Shown here: positions 1 to 10,649 of the stretch, piece by piece
Layout of the letters: every line of letters starts with the position of its first letter
How positions within the stretch are numbered: the first letter of the stretch is position 1
From: Buddleja alternifolia
Lineage: Eukaryota; Streptophyta; Magnoliopsida; Lamiales; Scrophulariaceae
Reading direction: 5' to 3'
DNA length: 64,000 nt
Assembly (NCBI GenBank): GCA_019426215.1
Contig: CM033396.1
Span: 23,947,101 to 24,011,100 of the forward strand
Made by a program: the position numbers and the translations under genes
The notes under the pieces: model-generated
Told to the model about the DNA's origin: nothing
The model's input: only the letters and a program-made list of their open reading frames with translations
The model's database searches: none

Positions 1-558
1 AATCTTGCAAGTAAAAAAAGGAGAAAAATGACGTAGTTGAGATTATATCACCCAACAAACCTTGTAAAGTTTTATATGTTATTTACTTTAACGCTTACTG
101 TTTTATGTTATCCTAGTGCTTATCACATATCTGAAAGCATAACATTCATAGCATTGTAACACACAACTAAGTGAAAATCTAAACAATTTGATAACTCTTT
201 AAAATGAGGAAACCTTAAATTTTTCATTATGCAACTCTTGATATAAGCGCTAAAAACTTAATCCTACTTTGATTAAGTGATGAAACCTTGTGTTATTAGT
301 TACTTTATAGAATAGTCTCCCGTTAACGCTTGCTCGCGTCCACAATTTTTAATACAAGAATTTTAAAGTTTGAAAAACTTAAGAGTCTATTCTTCCCCTT
401 TCTAAGACCTATTTTGTATGCCACTTGAGACCAACAATTTTTGTTTTCAAATAAAAACGAAAATGAAAAACGCAGAATGAAACACATACAAACAAGCCCT
501 AAGATTCTAAGGTAAAAAAAGAACTCTTGTAACAAAGTGAAATGGATTTAAAGAAACA
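1..558. other. AT-rich spacer without a supported gene
   Basis: No reading frame here looks like a protein I recognise, and the only longer frame is low-complexity and Phe/Leu-rich. I see no terminal repeats or RNA gene. Confidence 0.5.
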
Positions 559-630
559 AATAGTTTCTATAAGTCCATTTTTTTTTCTTTCAATTATGAA
601 AAATAAATGAATGAACTTATAGAAACTAAT
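559..630. repeat. Short imperfect inverted repeat (hairpin)
   Basis: The arm at 559-579 and the arm at 610-630 are reverse complements at about 19 of 21 positions, around the core AGTTTCTATAAGT, with a T-rich loop of about 30 bases. It could be a tiny MITE remnant or a foldback. It lies just left of the Mutator-like element but outside its target duplication. Confidence 0.55.
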
Positions 631-665
631 GTATACAAGTAACTACTTGATTTACCAAAAGAAAA

Positions 666-1611
666 GGGGTAAAAACATTAAACCCTCCAAACTATTGACT
701 TTTATACACTTCTTTAGAGATATTTTTTTTCTCACTTTGCATCCCGAGCTTCACGGGATTTGCAAATTCTTATATAAAAGCATTTTCGGTGGAATATTGT
801 ATTGGAGTTTCCGTCACATGCAATGTATGTACCATTTTAAAGGTTATATCAATCATTTTAGGTGAGATTTTTTTGAAATAACTATTTTGCCCTTATATGC
901 TTCTTTTAGACTACATTTTTACTTCTTCCAAGATTCTTTTTTCTTCTTCCAAGCTTCATTTTACTTCTTCCAAACATCATCTTCCCCAAATTTCTTTACT
1001 ACCATCTCCTTTCCTCCATGAATTTTCTTCCAATAATTATACTATACACACACTTAGAATCGCATACACACACATACATACACACATATATATACACCCG
1101 CACATTCACACACGCACACACATATATACACACACAGAGGCACATAATATATATATATATACACACATAGATTCACACACACGATTTCACTCACACACCG
1201 CACACACACACACATATATAGACAAAAACACACACACAGAATTGATGAAGAAGAAGAAAAAAATTGATTATATTAAATTGAGTTTATTTAATTAAAATTC
1301 TAAGACAAACATAAATATAGTAATTTTTATTGTTTTATTTACTTAAATCATTTTAAAATAAAAATATGGCATTTTTTAGGGTAAAAGAGTAATTCATCAA
1401 AATTAATCAGTTCAAATGACAAATTTTAACCTTAAAAATGGCACATGTCAAGCGTGTGAAGAATCTTCGACGGAATATTCCACCGGACGATGTTTTTATA
1501 TAAGAATCTGTAAAGCCCGTGAAGTTCAGGATGCAAAGTGAAATAAAAAAAAGGTATCGCTATAAAAGTACAAAAAAGTCAATAGTTTGGATGATTTAAT
1601 TTCCTTACCCC
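666..1611. mobile_element. Non-autonomous Mutator-like element (TIR-MULE)
   Basis: Two long inverted arms, about 666-894 and 1377-1611, are diverged reverse complements sharing blocks such as CACTTTGCATCC and GGTGGAATATT. The outer ends are GGGGTAA at 666 and TTACCCC ending at 1611. The 9-bp sequence AAAAGAAAA occurs immediately outside both ends (657-665 and 1612-1620). Nine-bp duplications and long TIRs are the hallmark of MULEs. The 946-bp element has no transposase. Its middle is CA/TA microsatellite, and the frame at 897-1295 is microsatellite translated, not a protein. The A-rich duplication could in principle arise by chance, but it fits the arm ends exactly. Confidence 0.82.
1040..1240. 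repeat. CA/TA-rich compound microsatellite
   Basis: Imperfect runs of CA, CACA-TA and TATATA fill the centre of the MULE between its inverted arms. Such a tract is likely length-variable between individuals. Confidence 0.85.
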
Positions 1612-1670
1612 AAAAGAAAAAGGTGGAGTAATATTGGCACTCCATAGATTAATTTATGAACTTCATCTTT

Positions 1671-1812
1671 AATTTTTAAATACAATATGACCATAAATCT
1701 TAAAACACATTAATTATAATTTTTAAATAAAATGACCATACATCTTAAAACACATTAATTATAATTTTTAAATAAAATGACCATAAATCTTAAAACACAT
1801 TAATTATAATTT
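1671..1812. repeat. 45-bp tandem repeat, about three copies
   Basis: The anchor GACCATA recurs at 1689, 1734 and 1779, exactly 45 bp apart. Each unit contains ATCTTAAAACACATTAATTA. Copies differ by one or two bases. It is AT-rich and non-coding. Confidence 0.9.
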
Positions 1813-2288
1813 ACAAAATTAAAATGAAATCCAAATATCATCACGTTTTAGATGTTTTCTTTACTACTTTGTATCAAAATTAGTTCAGTATAAATATTGA
1901 GGATCCACAAAATAAAATATATCGGATGTCAAATCTTAACCAAGAGAAATTATGATAAGAATCAATATAAAACGATAATGAAATTAACATGAATTGATCA
2001 CTCTAATTGCATATTACCATCACATAATCCACTTCAAAGATTTATTCCTTCTATACAATACATCAACATCTATTAAGCATAAAATTGCTCAAATCAAAAC
2101 CTCCTGCATCTCTGATCAAAGAAGTAAAAAACTCGCCTCTATTAAATAATAAAATAACAATGCTAAAGTAGTTAAACTTTTTCTAACATGCATATAAACA
2201 GACAAAGTCATGATTATTTTATATTTCAATACACAAAAATTATAGAAAACTTTGTTTTTAAGGTGGTCTACTGTTCATGGTGTATAAT
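1813..2288. other. AT-rich spacer, nothing recognised
   Basis: No protein-like frame, repeat structure or RNA gene was seen in this stretch. Confidence 0.4.
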
Positions 2289-2519
2289 TTATGCTTTGCA
2301 TAAGAACATACATTTTACACCATCATGACTTTGGAATTTCAATGAATTTGATCTCTTGATCGCTTGGAAGCTTAGACGCTGATTCATGACTCCTGAAATG
2401 TCCTTAGCGATTGACAGATGCTTAAGACAATTTTCATCTTCTCTTGAATTCAGACGCAGATCTTCAACTTCATCTTTGATAAACTCACCTAGAATTGTAT
2501 CAACGACTCGGTAACCAAT
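2289..2519 (-). pseudogene. Possible host-gene exon remnant, unknown family
   Basis: A minus-strand frame of about 76 codons without an ATG start reads like a folded protein with mixed charged and hydrophobic residues, for example VVDTILGEFIKDEVEDLRL followed by SREDENCLKHLSIAKDI. It ends at a TAA at 2289-2291. Composition is less AT-biased than the flanks, which suggests former coding. I cannot assign a family, and no partner exon is evident nearby. It may be a captured or orphaned exon, or a chance open frame. Confidence 0.25.
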
Positions 2520-3091
2520 ACTTAGTCTAAAATCTATAAAGATAAAAATTCAACCCTGACAAAATAATAAACTTTCAAATTCTTATACATATTTCTATGA
2601 AATCATAAACTTTCATTCTTTTGGGTTCTAACATAAACTCTCATTTTGTCATCATCAAAACATCTAACATAAAATTTCCTAACAAATTGAAATAAGCTGG
2701 AAAGAGAAAAAAAAAGGGAAAGAAGATAAGAAAAATATGGGTAGTTGATAATGGCACTCCAAGTATTGATAAAGGCCTCCGTTTTCATTTAAATTCATCA
2801 TATGGACAAAAATACCCTTTAGCCTATTACATGTAATCCTTATCAGTTTATTTGACAAAATAAATTTATATATAGCATGACAATAATTTTTTAACTAATA
2901 TATATAAAAATAAGTATTTATTAATCCTATAGTTCATAGTTTAGTGGGATGGAATGTTGGGAGTGGGTTGAAGAAGATGAAGAGATAAAACTAAGAATGG
3001 TTGTTGTCATGTCAGATCTAGGAGTAGGTGTGCAACGCGGCAAAAAATTTGGTGGCAATTGTGAACTAAAGTGGTGTTGTAAGGGGCTATG
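2520..3091. other. AT-rich spacer left of the hAT element
   Basis: No supported gene. A 25-bp stretch at 2965-2989 (core GGGTTGAAGAAGATGAAGAG) is repeated identically at 7241-7265 on the far side of the hAT insertion, so the target site already held a local repeat. Confidence 0.45.
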
Positions 3092-3123
3092 GTGACTATC
3101 AGGGGCGAATCTATGAGCGAGCA

Positions 3124-3145
3124 GGGGGGGGGGGGGGGGGGGGGG
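3124..3145. repeat. Poly-G tract of about 22 bases
   Basis: An uninterrupted G run lies just inside the left hAT terminus. Homopolymers of this length are unreliable in assemblies, and the exact length should not be trusted. A proline-rich minus-strand frame over it is an artefact. Confidence 0.8.
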
Positions 3146-4430
3146 CACAGTGCCCCCACTGGATTTTAATTTTTTTTTAGAAATATATATATTTTATAAT
3201 TTTAATTTTTAAATTACACTAATGTCCCCCCTCAATTTATAAAATGCCCCCCCTCAATTTATAAAAGCCCCTCCTCTCTCTTGGTTCTATCTCTTTTTCT
3301 CCCACCCAATATTCACACCTCTCTCTCACTCTAGTCTCATCCTCTCTCCCTCTCTCTCATCTATTCTTTGTCACTACCGACCACCACCACCGTAATTGTT
3401 ATTGTAATATTTTTTAAGGTAATTGTTAATTGTTAATTTGTTATTGAAGGTATTTGTTAATTTGTTATTGAAGTTAATGTAGCCAAAGTGTTTGATTAAA
3501 TGTTTGAGTGAAATTTAAAATTTGATTTAACTTACATTTAGTCTAAATTGGTTGATTAATACAATTTTGATTAAGAATATCTTTGTTTGTAGTAAAATTA
3601 GAATAAATGCTTGTAGACTTGTAGTATAATTATTTGTAGGATATATAGCAATACACGCAACTAGAATAAATGTCGATGCACTTAATGAACAAAGTGATAA
3701 GTAGAGAATTTTTATCATAATTTTAGCTACAATGCAAAAATATATGGAGTCATGAGATGAGACGCTTTTATAAATATGTGTATACATATATATATATGGG
3801 AATTATAGAGCATGGGCACTTTGAATTTTTGCAACAAGTTTGTATTAGACAATGAGCTTCTAGCCTTTATTAATAAGCAAACATTATGGATATAACCGTC
3901 TTAGCATTATAATGTAGCACCATTAATTAGTATATGTTCCTATATATGTGTATCATGAGCACGTATTAGGAAGATGGCAACTTCTTCTAAAGTAATTCAA
4001 AACTTCATTTATTTTTTATAGTTCGATTTTATAATTTGATGATAGTTGTATGTATGTGACTATGTGTTGTACGAGATGGGATAACGGGCTTAACCTCTTT
4101 TCGTTGGGCCTAATAATAAGAATAACTATTATTTGTTATTGGCAAACATTAATTCTTGATAGTTTGATTTAGATTACTTAGTAGTTAGTAGAGTTATTAT
4201 GTTATTTTCATTACTTGAGTCTTCCTATTAAACTTTTTTTTTTTTTGGTGAACTTCCATAGATCATTTCAGACTCAAAGTTTCTATTCATTTTCAAGTGA
4301 GCAACATTCAAACAAAAAAGCACAATGAGTCAGGTAATTCACTAATTAATTCCTGATAGTTTGGATTATGCCATGGTGAGTTTGTTAAATTAGCTAATTG
4401 GTGCTTTATTTCATATTTGGCCAGATTAAA

Positions 4431-6828
4431 ATGACAATTTTTTTTAAAAGACCAAGAGATAGTAGTGAAGTACCTTCAGCTTCAAGTGATAATGGCTCAA
4501 ATAGTTCTCCATTTATTTCTTCTATGCCTTCTGTGACTTCAATGCCTTCAATTCCTAAAGATTTTGATTTGAATGATCTTCCTTGGGATCCTGCTGAGAG
4601 AATAAAAATTTCGGAATATCATCCTAATCTAAGAGATGAAATAAGGAGAAAATATTTACTCAAAGGACCTTGTCAACCCCGTGGCCATGATTTCCCACAA
4701 AAAGAGTTAGGGAAGAAACTAAGGCATTTTAATAAAGCTTGGTTTGGTCAATATCCTAATTGGTTAGAGTATAGTATAAAGGAGGATAAAGCTTTTTGTT
4801 TGTGTTGTTATTTGTTTAGAGATCAATTTGGGAAGCAAGGGGGGGGGGGTGATGCTTTTGTGATTGAAGGTTTTTCAAGTTGGAATAAAACAGAAAGATT
4901 AGCATCTCATGTGGGTGATGTTAATAGTGCTCACAACAAAGCTCTTCAAAAATGTGAGGATTTAATGAGGCAGTAGCAATCCATTTCCACTGCCCTTGAA
5001 AAGCAAAATGATATTCAAAAGAAGGAGAATCATGTTCGTTTAAGTGCCTCTATTGATGTTGCTAGATTCTTGTTACACCAAGGACTAGCCTTTCGTGGTC
5101 ATGATGAGTCAGATGAATCTAGTAACAAAGGAAACTTTAAAGTATTATTGGATTGCACAGCTGATCAAAGTGACATTGCACGCAAAGTTGTTCTTAAGAA
5201 TGCTCCAAAAAATAATAAATTGAATTCACCATCTATTCAAAAAGATATTGTTAATTGCTTTGCACAAGAAGTTGTGAAATATATTCTTGATGAAATTGGT
5301 GATGATGTATTTGCTTTGTTAGTTGATGAGTCAAGTGATATATCTAATAAGGAACAAATGGCTGTAGTTTTGCGTTATGTGGATAAATATGGAGAAGTAA
5401 AAGAAATAATTGTTGGTCTTGTTCATGTAGCTGAGACATCTTCTTCATATCTTAAATCTGTTATTGATTCTTTATTTGCTGAACTTGGTTTGAGTTTGAA
5501 AAAAGTGAGAGGTCAAGGATATGATGGAGCAAATAATATGAGAGGCGAGTTTAATGGTTTGAAGGCTTTGATCACGAGAGAGAATAATTCTGCATACTAT
5601 GTACATTGTTTTGCTCACCAACTTCAATTAGTTGTTGTGGCTGTTGCAAGGAAACATGTTGGTGTTGGAAACTTTTTTGATATGATTGGTGTTTTGTTGA
5701 ATGTGGTTGGTAGTTCTTGTAAAAGAAAGGACATGATTCGAGAAAGCCACTTAGAGAAAGTGCAAAAGGCCATAGGTAGTGGTGAGATTGAAACAGGAAC
5801 AGGGTTAAATCAAGAGCTAACTCTTCAAAGACCTGGAGATACACGATGGGGTTCTCATTATAAGACACTTTTGCGTGTGGCTGAAATGTATTTATCTATC
5901 CTTGATGTGCTTGAGTATGTTGAAAATGAAGGCAAAGATGATTCTAAAAGAAGTCAAGCACATGGTCTTCAAGTGTACTTTCAATCTTTTGATTTCGTGT
6001 TTTATCTTCATTTGATGATGCACATATTGGTACTTACAATGTCTTTGTCAATGAATTTACAAAGAAGAGATCAAGATATTTTAGAAGCTATGTTAATGGT
6101 GGGTTCAGTCAAACGACAGTTGCAAAAGTTTAGAGAAGATGGATGGGATTCTCTTTTAACAAAAATATCTTCTTTTTGTGAAAAGAATGATGTTCCGATG
6201 TTGAAGATGGAAGATGATTTTGTTAATCCTAAAAGGCAACGTCAAAGAACTAATGTTTCTAATTTGCATCATTATTTAATAGCTTATTTTTACACTGTTG
6301 TGGATCTACAACTTCAGGAGTTCAATGATCGCTTCAATGAGGTAAACAGTGAGTTGCTCACTTGTATAGCTTTTTTAGATCCAATAAATTCATTTCAAGC
6401 ATTTTCTCAATCGAAGTTGATCAGGTTGAGTGAGTTCTACCCAGATGATTTTAGTTTTGTGGATCAAGGTAGTTTTGAGCATCAACTTGTTCTCTACATT
6501 GATAATGTGAGACATGATGCAAGACTTGCTAACTTGGAGAGTCTTGGTGATCTTGCTAAAGCCAGTGAAGGCAAGGAAATATCTATCATATCCATTGGTC
6601 TACCGTTTATTGAAGTTAGCATTGACTTTACCCGTAGCAACTGCAACGATTGAGAGATGTTTCTCTTCTATGAAATTCGTGAAAAATATTTTGCGCAATC
6701 GTATTAGTGATTCTTTTTTGAGTGATTGTGTAATTTGTTATGTAGAAAAAGATGTACTTGAGTATGTGACTAATGATGTTGTAATTGACCGCTTTCAGAA
6801 GATGAAAACTCGTAGACTACAGTCGTAA
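4431..6828 (+). pseudogene. hAT transposase, TTF zinc finger / DUF4371 / hAT dimerisation type (broken)
   Basis: This would cut and paste the surrounding element. Residues about 70-170 form a TTF-type zinc finger (motif AFCLCCYLF, then conserved HVGDVNSAHNKAL). The DUF4371/RNase-H-like core follows, with LVDESSDIS and GQGYDGANNMRGEFNGL. The C-terminal hAT dimerisation segment reads LALTLPVATATIERCFSSMK. The ATG at 4431 follows a CCAG that could be a splice acceptor; an earlier ATG at 4398 is in frame but looks untranslated. Two lesions are visible: an in-frame TAG at 4974-4976 (CAG before, CAA after, suggesting a former Gln) and a frameshift near 6575, after which the dimerisation domain continues in another frame to the stop at 6828. 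Otherwise the length is normal for the family. Confidence 0.9.
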
Positions 6829-7207
6829 AATGTAACTTACTAATTATTGTTGATCATTTTGTGTTAAAAATATTGTTTGTATTTATTTTTTATTTTTCTC
6901 ACGTAATTTTGAGGGGAGACCTTTCATATTTTTGAATTTCGCCCCCCTCAAAATCGAAAAATATCACGTTTTCTCCATTTTCTTTGAGTTCGCCCTCCCC
7001 CAAACCCAAAATTATGGCTATAATGAAAGAGATATGAGAGTATTAAGTATGTCAAAAGTTGTAATTGAACCTAATCCCTTATTATATTTTCCCTCATAAA
7101 TATAGCGTACCGTACCGCGGGGGGCCGCACCCCCCCTAATTCCTCGTCGCTCGTCCTTCATTGTGCCCCCACTGACATGAATTTCTAGATACGCCACTGG
7201 TGACTAT

Positions 7208-8446
7208 GGTAGTTTGGTGGTGGTGTGGATGTTGGCAGATGGGTTGAAGAAGATGAAGAGATAAACTTGAAAATAAAAATAAGGAGGAAAAATTAATTAA
7301 AAAAATAATAATAAAAGTATTTTATAATGTGTAAATTATGAACTCATTTGTGCTGATTGAATTACTATATGAATATTATTATTACTATTTAGTATTTGAA
7401 TTATTATTATTACCAATTTTTTTTTTAATTAAATATTTCATATATAATTTTTAATATTCTAACAAAAAAGTTAGATTTTTTGTAAAAGTTTAAACAATTA
7501 TAAAATGAAGACCTATTATTTAAAGTTAAAAAAAGGTTGACATAAAGTGATAAAAAGCCATTCAGAATGTACAACTTAAGTGGCGGCATATAGGTCAATT
7601 CTTCTTGCACTTTAGTGTGAAAGGAAGACCAAACACATCCAAAATCGTACAAAGCGCGCTTGACATGCACTCTCCGTTAGTTTCTAACGGAAGGGGGGCT
7701 TTGCACAAGGTTTAATGAAACATGGGTTGTGATTTGCTTATTGTTTTAACACATGAGAGTTTTTAGCAATTTTCGACCTAACACAAGGGGGGGAATGTTT
7801 TCTTAAAAACCCTTATCATATTAATCACGGTCGTATCAATTCCATTCAATATTTTATATTTGATTTTTGTTTTGATTTAGTGGTATTTATAGTGCCTTTG
7901 TTTCGATCGAGATGTTGATTCACTGGGTGGTTTCGTATTTGGCCACCAACGTTGCTCTAGTGATTATTAAGTTAAACGCTGTTGTTTGATCACTTTCTAT
8001 GGGATGTGGCATGCCAAATGTATATTGTTGTTTTCGTTGTGCTCTATTTAATTTTACTTTTTGTTTGTTTGCCTGGCTTGTTTGGTGCAGGCATGGTTTT
8101 GTGGTTATTTTAGGTATCGCTTGGTCAGCGTTTGGGGTCTCGTCTAATTAGACCATTAGCTATACTCAATGTAATCAAAACCGGTCCATACCAGCCACTT
8201 AACCCTTGAGCCGATTGGCAATCCAAACCATATTGCATCTTAAACCAGTTGCGCTAGGACGCGTTGTGATAGGCTTAGAAATTGCACTCTTTTTAGTCCC
8301 CTAATATACTACTTTTGTTTCGCAGTCAATTATTTTATGCCACATATATGCCTTGATTTCTCGAGTTTGTGTTGCTATAGGATAAACAAATCAATTGGAG
8401 CGAAAAAAAAAACAAGAAGGTTAGTTTAGTCGCGACTAAGGATGCC
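7208..8446. other. Spacer between hAT and LINE, no gene recognised
   Basis: AT-rich to about 7.75 kb, then more mixed composition. A small perfect palindrome-like stretch CCGTTAGTTTCTAACGG lies near 7674-7690. I find no terminal repeats, target duplications or protein-like frames. Confidence 0.4.
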
Positions 8447-8451
8447 AGAAG

Positions 8452-10586
8452 TTGTGGCTACCAGGGCCAAACTCTGGGAGAGGCTCCCTATTCCATAGGA
8501 CCTTCGTTTTGAACATTTTAACACAAAACACAATCAATTTGACCAATGGCCCTGGTATATCAAGAACTTTAAGGTTTGGTCAAGAAATGGCCATGCAATT
8601 TTATCATAAGCCTTTTCAAGATCGATTTTCATGAACATGCAACCTTTCCTCTCTTTCATCTGGTGGCTAGCATGAATCATTTCTTGTATCACCAAAATAT
8701 TATCGTGAGTACCTTGCCCAAACATGGATTCTCAATTTTTTGGATAAGACAACTGAATGTGTCCCCCGCTTGCCTACAAAACTGCCCCTGGGCGAAAGCC
8801 TCTCTAAAAATTTGCTAAACCAACCTTCCCACAATATCCCAAATTTTTTGATAAACAAAGCATGATACCTATATGATCGGGAGATTTATGACCACTTGTT
8901 CAGTTTCATCAAGCGAGGCAAGCGAACTAAATCTCTTTGTTGCTCCATATCAAGTTTTCTTTGAAGGCAGTTTAATGTGAGAAGGCACATCAAATCATGC
9001 GGGTTACAAGTAAAAATCTCTGTAAAGTACAAATGAACATGGTTTTTCAAAATCTGAGCATTTGTCGCCCAAATATCAACAATTTTCAAAGCATCCAACT
9101 TATTTTGTCTATGTCGAACAATAGTTGTCGCGTGAAAGAAGCGGGTATTGTTGTCCCCATGTTTAAGCCATTTAATCCTTGATTTTTGGAACCAAAACAT
9201 TTCTTCTTGTTCAAGGATTAAATTAAACCCAACAATGCACCTTCTCAAGTTTGAGAAGAAAATCATTGGGTATGTTTGGTTATGTTTTCAACTCATGTTT
9301 GGTCTAAAATTCTCACCAAACAATGTTTGGCTCACACAATATTTGGTAAAAAATACACTACTTTTTTTGTCCAAAAAAACATAATAATTATTTGCCATCT
9401 TTCTACACCTACATTGTCCCTACACTCCTCTCCATGTGCTCTCTCTCTTCTCTCTCCTCTTTATCAGACAAAGGCTTCATGATTTGATTGCTACAGTAAC
9501 TTTTGTTCCCTCTGAAAACAAAACCAAATATTATCTCACCAAAAAAATACACTCAAAAACCAACTCCCAAAATAAAACCAAACACAATCTCATCAAACAC
9601 TTACGTGTCCCCATAAATGTCTCACCAATAATTCTCACCAAAATACCATCCCAAAACATAACCAAACATAGCCATTATCTCTCATGGCAAGACCTATTTG
9701 GATACCCTTAATACGAGCCAACAGTTTCCTCTTTTTTGAAAGATATTTCCAAATTCTTTCCAATCCATCATCACTCAACCTCCCCCCCCCCCCCGGTATA
9801 TTGTCTGAATCCCTCCAAATTTTCTCCATGATATTCGTATAGCCTAGATGAGTCGTCCAAACCAACTCAAATCGAAAGGGCTGAGTCCGGAGGGAGTGGT
9901 AGGTAACTGGTCACAACAAGTTAAAATCAGGTGATGGTTGAAATGAGTTCGAGGTTCCTTCGGGAGATTTAAGTGCCAATCTTCATTTGCAAGAGAACGG
10001 TCGAGACTTTCACGAATAATACCCCTACCTTCAATTCTTCGGACCCAAGTAAAATGGGGGCCTTGAAATCCAAGGTCCGGAAAGTTACAATCGTTAATCA
10101 ACTCATTGAGCTGGGCACATCTACTACGGTTTTCTAATAAACCCCCTTTTTTCTCATGAATACTAGCCACTTCATTCAAATCACCAACAGTTAGCTATGG
10201 TCCATTGATATGGCTACTCCATCCCATCAAATTATTCCTTAAATCCTCTCGTTTCCCCGGGTTAGGACTCACATAGCATCCAAAATAATGCCAATTGGTA
10301 CCCGTGTGTGACCTGATAATTACATGGATATTTTTTGGGTTCACCTCAACGATCTCCACTTTGATATCCTCCTTACGCCAAAGAAGCCATATACTGCCTT
10401 CATAGCCACCCGTCGGGGCTCGACAAATCCCTGAAAAGCTAAAATTCTCCAATATGTTTTGAGCTCCCTCTTTGCCAACTCTTTAGTTTCTAACAAGAAA
10501 ATAACATCGGGATGAGGCATATTGACAATCTCCAAAAAGTTGCCCTTAAAAGAGTTATTACCAACACCCTGACATAGGATCTTCAG
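8452..10586 (-). pseudogene. LINE ORF2: endonuclease-reverse transcriptase, fragmented
   Basis: ORF2 normally nicks target DNA and primes reverse transcription there. The frame begins near 10586, where a CTG replaces the expected ATG, and the endonuclease starts with PHPDVIFLLETK. It continues through YVSPNPGKREDL and LGFQGPHFTWVRR, the C-terminal endonuclease motif. The linker shows EEMFWFQKSRIKWLKHGD at about 9200. The RT palm start reads MKIDLEKAYDKIAWPFL at about 8630-8580. The last recognisable piece, in another frame near 8500-8460, is VLWNREPLPEF. The YADD active site is absent because the element ends first. At least four frame changes are visible, plus the MITE at 9268-9673. Confidence 0.87.
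9268..9673. mobile_element. MITE inserted in LINE ORF2
   Basis: The ends are inverted repeats: GGGTATGTTTGGTTATGTTTT on the left and, reverse-complemented, GGCTATGTTTGGTTATGTTTT on the right. Both continue with related TTTGGTGAGAAT-type blocks. The trinucleotide ATT flanks both sides (9265-9267, 9674-9676). Removing the element plus one ATT rejoins the LINE frame, from the codons for LAMRDN to DFLLKLEK. A 3-bp duplication fits PIF/Harbinger-like (Tourist) MITEs, though their usual target is TTA/TAA, so the superfamily is uncertain. No coding capacity. Confidence 0.75.
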
Positions 10587-10649
10587 GTGGAGAAGAGGTA
10601 AAGATCTAAATCGGTGAGATTGACTTACCTATTCTCCCTGCTAGCCCGG

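Larger units (their letters stand above)
3100..7199 (+). mobile_element. hAT-superfamily DNA transposon, structurally complete
   Basis: The left terminus CAGGGGCGAATCTA (3100) and the right terminus, whose reverse complement is CAGTGGCGTATCTAG (ending 7199), match as short imperfect TIRs. The 8-bp sequence GTGACTAT is duplicated directly outside (3092-3099 and 7200-7207), diagnostic of hAT transposition. Subterminal regions carry C/G-homopolymer blocks and repeats of CCCCCCTCAA type. The interior holds one plus-strand transposase frame of the TTF-zinc-finger/DUF4371 type. Termini and duplication look intact, so the copy is fairly young although the transposase is broken. Confidence 0.93.

Noticed and set aside
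897..1295. 132-aa plus-strand frame in the MULE
   Set aside because: It is the translated CA/TA microsatellite and T-rich arm, with His/Thr/Ile/Tyr repeats only.
2927..3148. Proline-rich minus-strand frame
   Set aside because: The run of Pro is the poly-G tract read backwards, and the frame crosses the hAT boundary.
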